The position numbers and the translations under genes were made by a program. The notes beneath the pieces were generated by a model. It was not told the origin of the DNA. It was given only the letters and a program-made list of their open reading frames with translations, and did no database searches. From a bacterium (GTDB lineage: Bacteria > Joyebacterota > Joyebacteria > Joyebacterales > Joyebacteraceae), in assembly GCA_025774935.1 (NCBI GenBank), contig JALGZK010000014.1:1-64000 (forward strand): DNA of 64,000 nt, given 5' to 3'. Shown one piece after another: positions 45,429 through 54,614 of this stretch (positions are counted from its first letter, which is position 1; each line of letters begins with the position of its first letter).

Positions 45429-45456
45429 GGCGCCCCTGCCCGGCGGCAGGGGCGCC
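45429..45456 (-). terminator. Hairpin GGCGCCCCTGCC-CGGC-GGCAGGGGCGCC
   Basis: 12-bp perfect stem after the RRM gene. Confidence 0.65.
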
Positions 45457-45489
45457 GCGTGTGTCTTGTGCGACTATGGCGGGTCGGCG

Positions 45490-45942
45490 TCAGGACTCGT
45501 CATCGTCCCCCTCGCTGAGCCAGGACCGATGGCCGTGCCATCCGGTGTCCTCCTCGTCGCCCCACCAGCCGTCATCTTCCAGTTCCGTCTCCTCTTCCTG
45601 TTCCTCGGCGAACTCCCACTCCTCGATCTTCCGCGGCCTCCCCTCGCGACGTCCCTTCGGTGCGTCGCGGTCGTGCCGGCGGTCCCTCTTGGAGCGCCGC
45701 CTGTTCTTCTCCAGGTTCACCACGAGCGTCTGGCCCCTGAACTCCAGGCCGTTCAGCATCCTCGTCGCTTCCCTGGCCTCACGCTCCTCCATCTCGACGA
45801 ACGCGTAACACTGACCATTGCTGCTGGTGTGGTCGATCACGTACCTGACCGACTGCACCTCGCCGAACGGCGCGAACAGGGCCTCGATGTCGACCTCGCT
45901 CGACTCGAACGGCAGGTTGCCTACGTAGATTGTCGTGGCCAT
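45490..45942 (-). CDS. RNA-recognition-motif (RRM) RNA-binding protein with basic then acidic tail
   Basis: TIYVGNLPFESSEVDIEALFAPFGEVQSVRYVIDHTSSNGQCYAFVEMEEREAREATRMLNGLEFRGQTLVVN (RNP2/RNP1). Confidence 0.92.
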   Translation of the reverse strand: MATTIYVGNLPFESSEVDIEALFAPFGEVQSVRYVIDHTSSNGQCYAFVEMEEREAREATRMLNGLEFRGQTLVVNLEKNRRRSKRDRRHDRDAPKGRREGRPRKIEEWEFAEEQEEETELEDDGWWGDEEDTGWHGHRSWLSEGDDDES

Positions 45943-46534
45943 TGCGTCAGTGCCCCGCCAGGAGCGGAGCTTCGCACCGCTCCCCTGCCCGACGGGAGGA
46001 TGGGCCGCCGACGTCCCTGCCGCCCACACGTCGCGCCACCTCCGCGCCAGGACGGACAACCCGATACCAACACAACGCATCTGTCAAAGAACCACCCGGT
46101 CCCGGCTTCGGTCCACACGGGCCGAGAACAGCCGGGCGCTCGTTCGCCCTCCTCTTCCACCACGAGGTGATACTGCTCGACCCGCGGCAGGGTGTGTCAT
46201 CCGGGAAGGGAGAGGTTCCGGGGACCCTCTCCCGTGCCTCACCCGTATGCAAGCATTCGGGAGCTGGGGGATGGTGTCAAGTGCAATCCCGGGGAGGCAG
46301 GCAGGGCGCGAGGGTTCGGGGCCGGGGCCGGCGCGGGCCCCGGGGATCCTCAGGCCCGGAGACCCTGGACGGACAGCGCCCGGCGCGGTGTCGGCTGACC
46401 CCGCCAGTCTGCGGTCCTCGCCGTGAACCGTTGATCTTGCGCCCTCCCTTCGACGGCATCATCCCCCCCGGGCAGCTCCACCGGCGCGCTGCGCGCGGGC
46501 CCGGCGCACGGCGCCCGCCGGAACGGCAGCCTCC

Positions 46535-46580
46535 TTGACATTCGAGTGGATGCGTGGCATACTATGTTCGATAACCGAAC
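46535..46580 (+). promoter_or_regulatory. Promoter TTGACA-N17-CATACT plus operator GTTCGATAACCGAAC
   Basis: -35 46535-46540; -10 46558-46563; operator 46566-46580, 2 nt after the -10. Confidence 0.65.
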
Positions 46581-46633
46581 GAAGTCGTGTGAACCCTTGT
46601 TGCCTCGCAAGTTCTTGTCAGGAGGAAGACTCT

Positions 46634-48244
46634 GTGGCACGCCGGACGCGGTTCTGGACGATCCCCCTCCTCGCGGTTCTGGCAGCGATGCACGCGGCTG
46701 AGGCACCCGCCCAGTGCATCCTGGCAAACCCGAGCTTCGAGATCGGAGCCTCGGGGAGCAACGTCTTCGGCGGTTGGGGGCAGTTCGGCGACGTGGGCTC
46801 GGTGAGCTTCGCCACGCACGGCTCCGCCGCGGCGCGGGTGTCGGGTCCGGACTGGGGCGGATGGGACGTCTCCGCCTTCTGGCAGCAGCAGGACAGCTAC
46901 CAGGGCGAGCAGTGGGAGGTGACCGGCAAGGTGGCGCATTCGTCCGCCAATCCGCTGACCGGCGACTGCAGGGCCATCGTGAACATCGAGTGGTGGGACG
47001 CAGGCGGCATGATGAGCTACGAGTCCCACGACGTGGCTCTCCCCTCCACCCCCACGGACGAGTACCAGAGCTTCTCCGTCCTGAGCGATCCTGCGCCATC
47101 CGGAACCGTGGCGATGCGCGCCCTCTTCGCTGTTCTCCAGAGCCCCTCCGACCCGCCTCCGGACGTCTACTACGACCAGACGACGGTCCTGAGTCAGAGC
47201 TACCCGACCATCGAGGACATGCAGTGGAACGACTTCCCCGGCGGCAGGGCGCTCTCGTTCTCGGGACGGACGTGGCGCGTCAAGGGGCCCGGGTACTACG
47301 GGCCCGGACCGAACCTCTTCTCCGACTCGGAGTCGAGCGTCTGGGTGGACGGCGACGACCGGCTGCACCTGACCATCCGGAACGTCGGCGGCTCCTGGTA
47401 CAGCACCGAGGTGGCGCTCACTGAGACGCTGGGCTACGGGGACTACATCTTCACGACCGTGGGCCGCGTCGACGACATCGATCCGGCCGCCGTGTTCGGC
47501 CTCTTCCTCTGGCAGTACGGACCCTGCTGGGACGAGTCGTATCTCTGGTGGAACCCGTACAACGAGTTCGACATCGAGTTCAGCCGGTGGGGCAACCCCG
47601 CGAGCAGCAACAACGCGCAGTTCGTCGCCCAGCCCTGGGACTGGTACGGGAACGTCAGCCGCTTCGACGTGTCCTTCGGCGCCGAGGAACTCTCCAGCCA
47701 CGCGCTCCGCTGGCTCCCCGACCGGGTCGTGTGCAGAAGCTGGCGCGGCGGGCCACAGGACGAGTCCCCCGGCAACATGATCCACACCTGGACCTACACG
47801 GGTCCCCACATCCCGAGGCCCGAGATACCGCGCGTGCACGTGAACCTCTGGCGGTGCTGCGATCAACCGTCGTCGAACCTGGAGGTCGTGCTCGACGCCT
47901 TCACGTTCTTCCCGGCGGACCCGACCGGCGTGAGCGACGCGCCGGAAGGGGACGACTCGTCCGCACGGCCCGCCCGGCTCCTCGCCGCGAGACCCAACCC
48001 GTTCAATCCCGTCACGACCATCGGCTACTCGCTCAGGAACGAAGGTCCGACCGAGATGGCGGTCTTCAACGTGGCGGGTCGCAGGGTCCGCACCCTAGTG
48101 GACGGCTTCGTTCCGGCGGGCGATCACGAGGTCACGTGGGACGGACGCGACGACCGCGGCGCCCGCGTGCCGTCGGGCGTCTACTTCTACCGGCTCCGAG
48201 CCGGAGACGCGGTCGAGACCCGACGGATGGTTCTGGTGAAATAG
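46634..48244 (+). CDS. Secreted GH16-like (laminarinase-type fold) protein with N-terminal carbohydrate-binding-like domain and FlgD-like C-terminus
   Basis: WWNPYNEFDIEFSRWG (GH16 ExDxxE-like motif), RPNPFNPVTTIGYSL...RMVLVK; GTG at 46634 after AGGAGG. Confidence 0.7.
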   Translation: MARRTRFWTIPLLAVLAAMHAAEAPAQCILANPSFEIGASGSNVFGGWGQFGDVGSVSFATHGSAAARVSGPDWGGWDVSAFWQQQDSYQGEQWEVTGKVAHSSANPLTGDCRAIVNIEWWDAGGMMSYESHDVALPSTPTDEYQSFSVLSDPAPSGTVAMRALFAVLQSPSDPPPDVYYDQTTVLSQSYPTIEDMQWNDFPGGRALSFSGRTWRVKGPGYYGPGPNLFSDSESSVWVDGDDRLHLTIRNVGGSWYSTEVALTETLGYGDYIFTTVGRVDDIDPAAVFGLFLWQYGPCWDESYLWWNPYNEFDIEFSRWGNPASSNNAQFVAQPWDWYGNVSRFDVSFGAEELSSHALRWLPDRVVCRSWRGGPQDESPGNMIHTWTYTGPHIPRPEIPRVHVNLWRCCDQPSSNLEVVLDAFTFFPADPTGVSDAPEGDDSSARPARLLAARPNPFNPVTTIGYSLRNEGPTEMAVFNVAGRRVRTLVDGFVPAGDHEVTWDGRDDRGARVPSGVYFYRLRAGDAVETRRMVLVK

Positions 48245-48302
48245 ACTCCGACGGGACCGACGCCGTGCCCCGGATCCCCTGTCAGAGAGAGATGATGTGA
48301 CA

Positions 48303-48332
48303 ACGCCGTCGCGCGATGCGACGGCGTCTTTT
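48303..48332 (+). terminator. Intrinsic terminator
   Basis: ACGCCGTCGC-GCGAT-GCGACGGCGT followed by CTTTTCGTCTT. Confidence 0.85.
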
Positions 48333-48369
48333 CGTCTTAGTGCCAGGCTGGGAGCGAACGGGGACGACG

Positions 48370-51300
48370 TCAGGAGCCGCGCAGGCACTCCCCCGGTATG
48401 CCGACGTGGATCCTCGAGATCCGGCCAGAGCGTCCGAAGAGCTCACGGCTCAGCTCACGGTCCAGGCGATCGCCTTCGATGACGCGTTCCGAGCCGTCAT
48501 CGAGCGTGACACGAATCCCCCCCCTGCCTTCCGCGCGCTCGTAGACGACCGGCACCTGGCAGAACGTGAAAGCGATGGTGCCGGCATCGAGCTCGATCGA
48601 GGCGGGCGTCCCTCTGACCTCGTAGTAGCGGAAGACCGCGGGTTCCCGGAGGAACTCCTCGGACTCCAGGAGCACCGGCCGGAAACTGACGACGCCGTCC
48701 TCCACGCGAACGCCCAGCTCGCCGAACCGCGTGAGGATCTCCTCCTTGACCTGCCCGGTCATCCCGGGCTGCTTCGCGCCCCCGTGCGGCGGGGTGTGGG
48801 AGTACGGGTCGGTAGGGAACGCGCCGTACTCGCCCGGGGTCTTCTCGAACCCGAGTCCCGATCGGACACGGCGGTACAGCCTCACGAGTTCATCCTTCGG
48901 CGCCTCCGACTCCCCGTCCCTGCCGGTCGTGAGCGCGATCTCCTGTGCGGCCACCAGGAGCTTGGCCACCATGTGCCAGTAGATGCAGCCCAGACCCTCG
49001 TACGAGTACATCGCGCCCGAGCGGCCGGTGTACTCCCTGTGGTTGAAGACGTCCTCGAACAGATCCGCCACGGCATCGCGGTCGCGCGCCACGCGGTCTG
49101 TCCACTCCGCGCGCTCCCCGAGCCGGTCGAGCGCCGCCGCGAGGTCGTCCCTGTTCCTGAAGTTGGGGTGGAACCTGACGGTGCCCGAAACGTCCCTCGC
49201 GAGGATCGAGCCCTCGCCCTCCTCGAGGAGGTCCCGAAGAAGCGGCACGGCCGAGACACGCTCCGGCTGCACGACGTTCTTCTCCAGGAACGAGGGGAGC
49301 TCCCTCTCGGGATAGAGAAGGAAGCTCTTCTGGTCTTCCCGGTACAGGGAGGACTCGAAGAGACGGTCCAGCATCTCGGCTGCCTCGGCGGGCTCTACGA
49401 GACCCGAACTCAATGCGGCCACCTGCCCTTCGAGCATCAAGGGCAGTGGACGGAGCGCGGCCTCTGTCCTGCCGTCGCTGAGTTCGAGAAGCACGTACGC
49501 GTTGTAGAGCCAGTCGTCCCTCCGGTTCGCCCTGATGCCGTAGTCGATGACGGCCAGGGCGGTCCTGCAGAGGCCGATTGCCTCACTGACCTCGAGCACG
49601 GTCCTGCCCGAGAACCCGCGCGCGTAGACTTCCCTCCTGTAGCTCGAGAACGCGTTGCCCAGCTCGTCCATTGCGCGCTTGCGGTCGCGGTCGCTGAGCG
49701 GCCCCATCTCCACAACACCTTCCACCCACACAAGCGACGACAGGACGCGGCGCGACCACGCGGCGACCTCGGTCGACACCGCGAGATCCTCGCCGGCCGC
49801 GCTCGAGAGCAGGTCCTCCAGGAACGCGACGTAGCGCCTGAGGTAGCAGAGTGTCACGACCGAGACGCCGTTTCCCACGAGGGCGTTGTTGGCGTCGTTC
49901 CACTCCGGCCGCTGCGTGTTGAGCCAGATACCTCCACCGGGAACCAGGTTCGAGAGTTTCGAGAGAAGCGGAACCAGGAGCTTCTCGAAGAGGTTGACGT
50001 GGTGGACCGCTCCGTCCGGTCCGAGCACCAGCCGCCCGTCCGTCCCCATGTCCGACACACGCGCACTGATCTCGGCATCGAGAGCGGCATCGAAATCGAT
50101 GGTGCGGGTCGGGTCCTTGAGGATCTCCCCGTAGGGCCTCAGGCGGTAGGGCACGTCGGCGTAGCTGAAGATCTCGCGGCGCAGCAGGTCCTCGACCTCG
50201 CCGGGCAGGTAGCGGGTCGTCCACTCGAGGAGCTTCAGGAGATAGACGATCTGGTGATCTCCCCAGTAGCCAATGTGGCTCCAGGGGTCGTGGGGGTCCG
50301 GCGTCTCCCAGTCGACACCGTCACGCGTGATCCTGTAGGGGTTGAACCCGTCGACCGTCGAGGCGTTCACGAACCGGGCGACGACGTTGGGAAGGAACGC
50401 TGGGAACGAGAGGCACAGCGCCTCCCAGTTCTGGAAGATGTCCCGCCAGTTCCCTTCGTGGTGGAGCGCGCGGCTGCCGTCAGCGTTCCGCACGTGAATC
50501 GAGAACCGGTTCCACGGGCGGCTGGGGTCGCCGTGTCGCCTTCCGAAGTAGAGCGGCAGGTACTCGCGGCACAGCCGCTCGAGATCGGCATCCCCGGTCT
50601 CGCGCGCGGCAGAGAGGAGCGCGCGGACGCCGATCGCCTCGGGGAGTGACTCGAGGAATGCCTTCTGTCGCTCGGCGGTCGCACGGTTTCGGACCTCGAT
50701 GAACTCGACGAGGTCCGCCGTCGGCACTTCGTAGTTGTCGGCGAAGACGCCCCCACGCATGCTGTTGAAGAGGACGTTGGCGAAGTGGTGCACCGCGGTC
50801 TCGGCGCGCCCCGCTGCCTGCATGCCGTCGGCGCTGCCGACGATGCGCTCAAGGCTCTCCCCCGCGCGCTCGAGGCTCCTCTCGATGTCCCGCGGGAGGT
50901 CCCCGCCGTCGGCAAGACGCTTCCGGAGCTCTGCGACCTGCCCGTGACTGCGACCGGCATCGGCCGCCGTGTGCCACCGGGCGTACTCGTCGGGACCGAG
51001 CCTGACCGCCGCGGTCACGAGGTAGTTGCCCCTGCGCCCGGAGAGAACCGTCTCGGGCGGTGGTCGATCTCCCGACCTGAAGGCGTCGATCGCCTCGGCG
51101 GAGAGGTGGACGCTCGCGCCCCCGAGTCCCACGGTCCAGACGGTGTTGGCCCGGAGGACCTCCACCGCCTCCGGACGGTCACTGATGCCGGCGGTCAACG
51201 AGAAGATCCCGAGCCCAGTCGCGTCGTCCACCTCCGACCTCTTGTAGGCATCGGAGAGGTTGCTCGCGCACTGCGACAGGGACAGGGGAATGCCGTGCGG

Positions 51301-51918
51301 GAGGACGTTGCGGAGACCGTCGAGAACCTCCACCTCGACCGGCGACGTTCCGCGGTTCTCGAGCGAGGCCGTCCTCACCCATCCGAACTCGTCGCTCCCG
51401 GCCCAGCGGTACCGGAACACGAGACCGAGATCGTGGTCGATCTCCTCGAAGATGAGGACGTTCCCCGTCGTGCTCTTGTACAGGCTGCGGGCGATCGCTC
51501 CCTCTCGAGCCTGCCGGTCGGAGAACGGCTCCCACGCCGTCGGGGCTCCGTCCCCCCGACGCGCGCGGAGGAGCGTGATCGGGCCCGTGTGGTGATGGGC
51601 GTCGCGCAGCCTGTCGACCGTCTCGTAGGGGAAGATGCTCCCGTCGGCGTCCACCCTCCCTGCCGTCAGGCCCCCTCCGGACGTCACGAACATCCAGAGG
51701 TCGGTCGGTGTCGCCAGGGTCATGAGGAAGAGAGGCATCCGGTCGTACGACGAGATGCGGTAGTAGTCCCGGCCCTCGAACCGGACCAGCTCACCGACGG
51801 GCTCCCGCGTGCGGGGAGTCTCGTCCTCCGCGCTCGGCCTCGCGTCCTCGCGGACGAGCCCGGCGCTGCCCGCTCGCGGGTGAAGGTGGATGATGTCCCG
51901 AAGGCGGTCGAACGCCAT
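48370..51918 (-). CDS. Large (1182 aa) carbohydrate-active protein, GH94/oligoglucan-phosphorylase-like
   Basis: SSYDRMPLFLMTL...WMFVTSGGGLTAGR; HHEGNWRDIFQNWEAL; QRPEWNDANNALVG; GMTGQVKEEILTRFGELGVRVEDGVVSFRPVLL resembling the GH94 C-terminal region. Confidence 0.5.
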   Translation of the reverse strand: MAFDRLRDIIHLHPRAGSAGLVREDARPSAEDETPRTREPVGELVRFEGRDYYRISSYDRMPLFLMTLATPTDLWMFVTSGGGLTAGRVDADGSIFPYETVDRLRDAHHHTGPITLLRARRGDGAPTAWEPFSDRQAREGAIARSLYKSTTGNVLIFEEIDHDLGLVFRYRWAGSDEFGWVRTASLENRGTSPVEVEVLDGLRNVLPHGIPLSLSQCASNLSDAYKRSEVDDATGLGIFSLTAGISDRPEAVEVLRANTVWTVGLGGASVHLSAEAIDAFRSGDRPPPETVLSGRRGNYLVTAAVRLGPDEYARWHTAADAGRSHGQVAELRKRLADGGDLPRDIERSLERAGESLERIVGSADGMQAAGRAETAVHHFANVLFNSMRGGVFADNYEVPTADLVEFIEVRNRATAERQKAFLESLPEAIGVRALLSAARETGDADLERLCREYLPLYFGRRHGDPSRPWNRFSIHVRNADGSRALHHEGNWRDIFQNWEALCLSFPAFLPNVVARFVNASTVDGFNPYRITRDGVDWETPDPHDPWSHIGYWGDHQIVYLLKLLEWTTRYLPGEVEDLLRREIFSYADVPYRLRPYGEILKDPTRTIDFDAALDAEISARVSDMGTDGRLVLGPDGAVHHVNLFEKLLVPLLSKLSNLVPGGGIWLNTQRPEWNDANNALVGNGVSVVTLCYLRRYVAFLEDLLSSAAGEDLAVSTEVAAWSRRVLSSLVWVEGVVEMGPLSDRDRKRAMDELGNAFSSYRREVYARGFSGRTVLEVSEAIGLCRTALAVIDYGIRANRRDDWLYNAYVLLELSDGRTEAALRPLPLMLEGQVAALSSGLVEPAEAAEMLDRLFESSLYREDQKSFLLYPERELPSFLEKNVVQPERVSAVPLLRDLLEEGEGSILARDVSGTVRFHPNFRNRDDLAAALDRLGERAEWTDRVARDRDAVADLFEDVFNHREYTGRSGAMYSYEGLGCIYWHMVAKLLVAAQEIALTTGRDGESEAPKDELVRLYRRVRSGLGFEKTPGEYGAFPTDPYSHTPPHGGAKQPGMTGQVKEEILTRFGELGVRVEDGVVSFRPVLLESEEFLREPAVFRYYEVRGTPASIELDAGTIAFTFCQVPVVYERAEGRGGIRVTLDDGSERVIEGDRLDRELSRELFGRSGRISRIHVGIPGECLRGS

Positions 51919-52043
51919 CTCAGACTCCCTCTACGGGCGCTGCGCCCAGCCTCACCCGGGCGCAGCGCACGATCCGTTGCTCTCTCCCGCGCGTCGCCGT
52001 CCCGCCCCTGGTCCTGCGGGAATTCGCGGCCAGGGACGCGCGG

Positions 52044-53444
52044 CTACTTCAGGAGGACCATGCTCCTCGAGCTCTGTCCGTCCGGCGTGCTGACGAGGTA
52101 CCAGTAGGTGCCGGAGGCGGCCATGCTGCCGTCCGCGGTTCTCCCGTCCCACGTGACCGCGTGCGGTCCGGCCGGGAGAACGCCGTCATGGAGCGTCACC
52201 ACCCGTCGACCGGCGACGTTGTAGACGAAGATCTCGACCTCCTGCGTCCGCGGGAGCTCGAAGGCGATCCTGGTCGTCGGGTTGAACGGGTTCGGCACGT
52301 TCTGGTGAAGTGTGAGTCCTCCGACCTCACCCTCATCGATGCCCACCGTCGAGATGTCGTAGAGCAGGACGTCGTCGATGAACGCCGCCCCCTGCTCTTC
52401 CGGGAACGACTGGACGAAGAGGATGTAGGCGGCCACCGAGTCCGTGCCCGCAGGAGCCGTTCCGTACAGGCTGTGACGCGTCCACTTGCCGAGCGGAGAT
52501 GTCTGGTCGACGATTACGGCTTCGGATGCGCCCGTCCCGTTCCCGGCCGCGTCCTTGAACAGGAGCTTCGCGAGGAGGATGCAGCCGTTCCCCGGCTGGA
52601 TGGGGCTCTCGCGACAGGTCGTCAGAGTGTACGCGTCGAACTTCCAGATGCTCCCGGGGTCCGCCGGGAACTGCTGGAACATGCCGGAGTCGTTGCCCTC
52701 GACGAACGTCCCGTAGAGCTTGGCGGCGCCCGTGGTCGTCCGGAGCGCCCAGTCGCGGCCGTCGTAGTAGGCGTTCCCGAACGCGTTCCATCCGGAGAGG
52801 TCGAAGTCGAAGCTCGGGTTCGCGAGCACGTTCGGCTCCGTGGTCGGAGTAACCTCGACGAACTCCGTGTCGTCCACGAAGACCGCCCCCTCGTTGCACT
52901 CCCACTGCAGGAAGAGGATCATCGCCTGGACGGAGACCGCCGTCTCGGGCACGGGCGCGGTGACCGTGAACGGGACCCACTCGTTACGGGGCGTGCTCCA
53001 GTCGCCGATGATCACCTCGTTCGCCGACACCTCGAACCCGAAGGAGTTGAAGAAGACGACCTTCGCGATGCAGCGGTTGCCGAAGCACGTGTCGGACCCG
53101 GGGATCGTGTCCGCCTCCGAGACGAACGAGTAGCCGCTCATCTTGTACTCCATGCCCGGCGTCGGCGTGAACTCCTGGAAGAACCCGCTCCCGACGTGAT
53201 ACCCCGAGCAGTTCGTGAACTCGCCGTAGATCTTGGCCGACGCCTCGCCCGTCCGGTAGATGTCGTCGTTCGCAGGCGTCGAGATCGTCGGGGCTTCGCC
53301 GAACACCTCCCAGCCGCCGAACGAGCCGCCGCCCGCCTCGAACCCCGGGTTGACGAGCAGGTTCTGCCCGTACGCCTGCGCCGAGAAAGCGATCGTGGCC
53401 ACGACCATGAGACCCAGCCACGCTGCCCTCTGTCCTCGCTTCAT
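52044..53444 (-). CDS. Secreted protein with two carbohydrate-binding-like domains and FlgD-like C-terminus
   Basis: Two NLLVNPGFEAGGGSFGGWEVFG / NVLANPSFDFDLSGWNAFG modules; QNVPNPFNPTTRIAFEL...RSMVLLK. Confidence 0.75.
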   Translation of the reverse strand: MKRGQRAAWLGLMVVATIAFSAQAYGQNLLVNPGFEAGGGSFGGWEVFGEAPTISTPANDDIYRTGEASAKIYGEFTNCSGYHVGSGFFQEFTPTPGMEYKMSGYSFVSEADTIPGSDTCFGNRCIAKVVFFNSFGFEVSANEVIIGDWSTPRNEWVPFTVTAPVPETAVSVQAMILFLQWECNEGAVFVDDTEFVEVTPTTEPNVLANPSFDFDLSGWNAFGNAYYDGRDWALRTTTGAAKLYGTFVEGNDSGMFQQFPADPGSIWKFDAYTLTTCRESPIQPGNGCILLAKLLFKDAAGNGTGASEAVIVDQTSPLGKWTRHSLYGTAPAGTDSVAAYILFVQSFPEEQGAAFIDDVLLYDISTVGIDEGEVGGLTLHQNVPNPFNPTTRIAFELPRTQEVEIFVYNVAGRRVVTLHDGVLPAGPHAVTWDGRTADGSMAASGTYWYLVSTPDGQSSRSMVLLK

Positions 53445-53511
53445 GCCCCCCCTCCTTCGTTCGTGACCTCAGCGGCCCACTCGGCTAGAATGGGCGCTCC
53501 TGCGTTAGCGC

Positions 53512-53556
53512 TTGACATCACAGTAGGTTATTATACACTATGTTCGGGAACCGAAC
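53512..53556 (+). promoter_or_regulatory. Promoter TTGACA-N16-TACACT plus operator GTTCGGGAACCGAAC
   Basis: -35 53512-53517; -10 53534-53539; operator 53542-53556, 2 nt after the -10. Confidence 0.68.
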
Positions 53557-53586
53557 AAAGCCTTTTTTGCTCTGCCCGGAGGGAAT

Positions 53587-54609
53587 GTGCCCAGCGAGCC
53601 TGGGGCCCGAAATACGGCTCTCCTCGAGGTAGCCGGCCTCTCGAAGACATTCGTCTCCGGGGGGCTCTTCGGCACCTCGCGGCCCGTCGTGGCCGTCGAG
53701 GACGTCTCGTTCGCGGTCGACTGCGGCGAGGCCGTGGCGCTCGTGGGCGAGTCCGGGAGCGGCAAGAGCACCATCGCCCGCATCCTCCTGAGGCTCGAGC
53801 GCCCGGATGCCGGACGCATCGTCCTGGACGGGGACGACGTCCTCGACCGTGAGCCGCGGCACGCCTCCCTCTCCTACCGTCGCAGGGTGCAGATGGTCTT
53901 CCAGGACCCGTTCGGTTCTCTGAACCGCACACACGACGTCGCGCACCATCTGGCCCGGCCGCTCCTCCGCCACAAGCGCGCGACCCAGAAGGACGTTCGT
54001 GAGAAGACGATCGTCCTCCTCCACGCGGTCGGCCTTGAGCCGCCCGAGGAGTTCATCTCGCGCCGTCCCTACGAGCTCTCCGGAGGTCAGCGCCAGCGCG
54101 TCGCGATCGCCCGGGCTCTCGCGGTCGACCCCGACATCCTGATCGCGGACGAACCGACGTCGATGCTCGACGTGTCGATCCGCATGGACATCCTGACGCT
54201 CCTCACCGACCTCAAGAACGAGCGCGGCCTGGCGATGCTCCTCATCACGCACGACCTGGCCTCCGCGCGCTACCTGGCGGACCGGATCCTCGTGCTCTTC
54301 CGCGGGAGGATCGTCGAGGGAGGCCCGGCCGACGAGATCGTCGTGTCGCCCGCACATCCTTACACCCGCGCGCTCCTCGCCTCCATCGCGGACGTCGGCA
54401 GGCTGGGCCCCGAGCCAGCGGAAGCGAAGGTGGACCGAATCGACCGCGCGGACACCGCTGACTCCTCGGACACCGGCTGCCCGTTCGCGCCCCGTTGCCC
54501 CGAGGCGATGGACGTCTGCCGGAAGACCGATCCGTCGTATCGGACCGTGGGTTCGCGGCGGGTGAGGTGCCACCTCTACCCCGAGAACGCCGGGCGTTCG
54601 GAGGAGTGA
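53587..54609 (+). CDS. Opp/Dpp-type ABC transporter ATP-binding protein (OppF/DppF-like)
   Basis: VALVGESGSGKSTIARILLRLE, ELSGGQRQRVAIARALAVDPDILIADEPTSMLD, C-terminal GCPFAPRCPEAMDVC. Confidence 0.93.
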   Translation: MPSEPGARNTALLEVAGLSKTFVSGGLFGTSRPVVAVEDVSFAVDCGEAVALVGESGSGKSTIARILLRLERPDAGRIVLDGDDVLDREPRHASLSYRRRVQMVFQDPFGSLNRTHDVAHHLARPLLRHKRATQKDVREKTIVLLHAVGLEPPEEFISRRPYELSGGQRQRVAIARALAVDPDILIADEPTSMLDVSIRMDILTLLTDLKNERGLAMLLITHDLASARYLADRILVLFRGRIVEGGPADEIVVSPAHPYTRALLASIADVGRLGPEPAEAKVDRIDRADTADSSDTGCPFAPRCPEAMDVCRKTDPSYRTVGSRRVRCHLYPENAGRSEE

Positions 54610-54614
54610 GCGAC

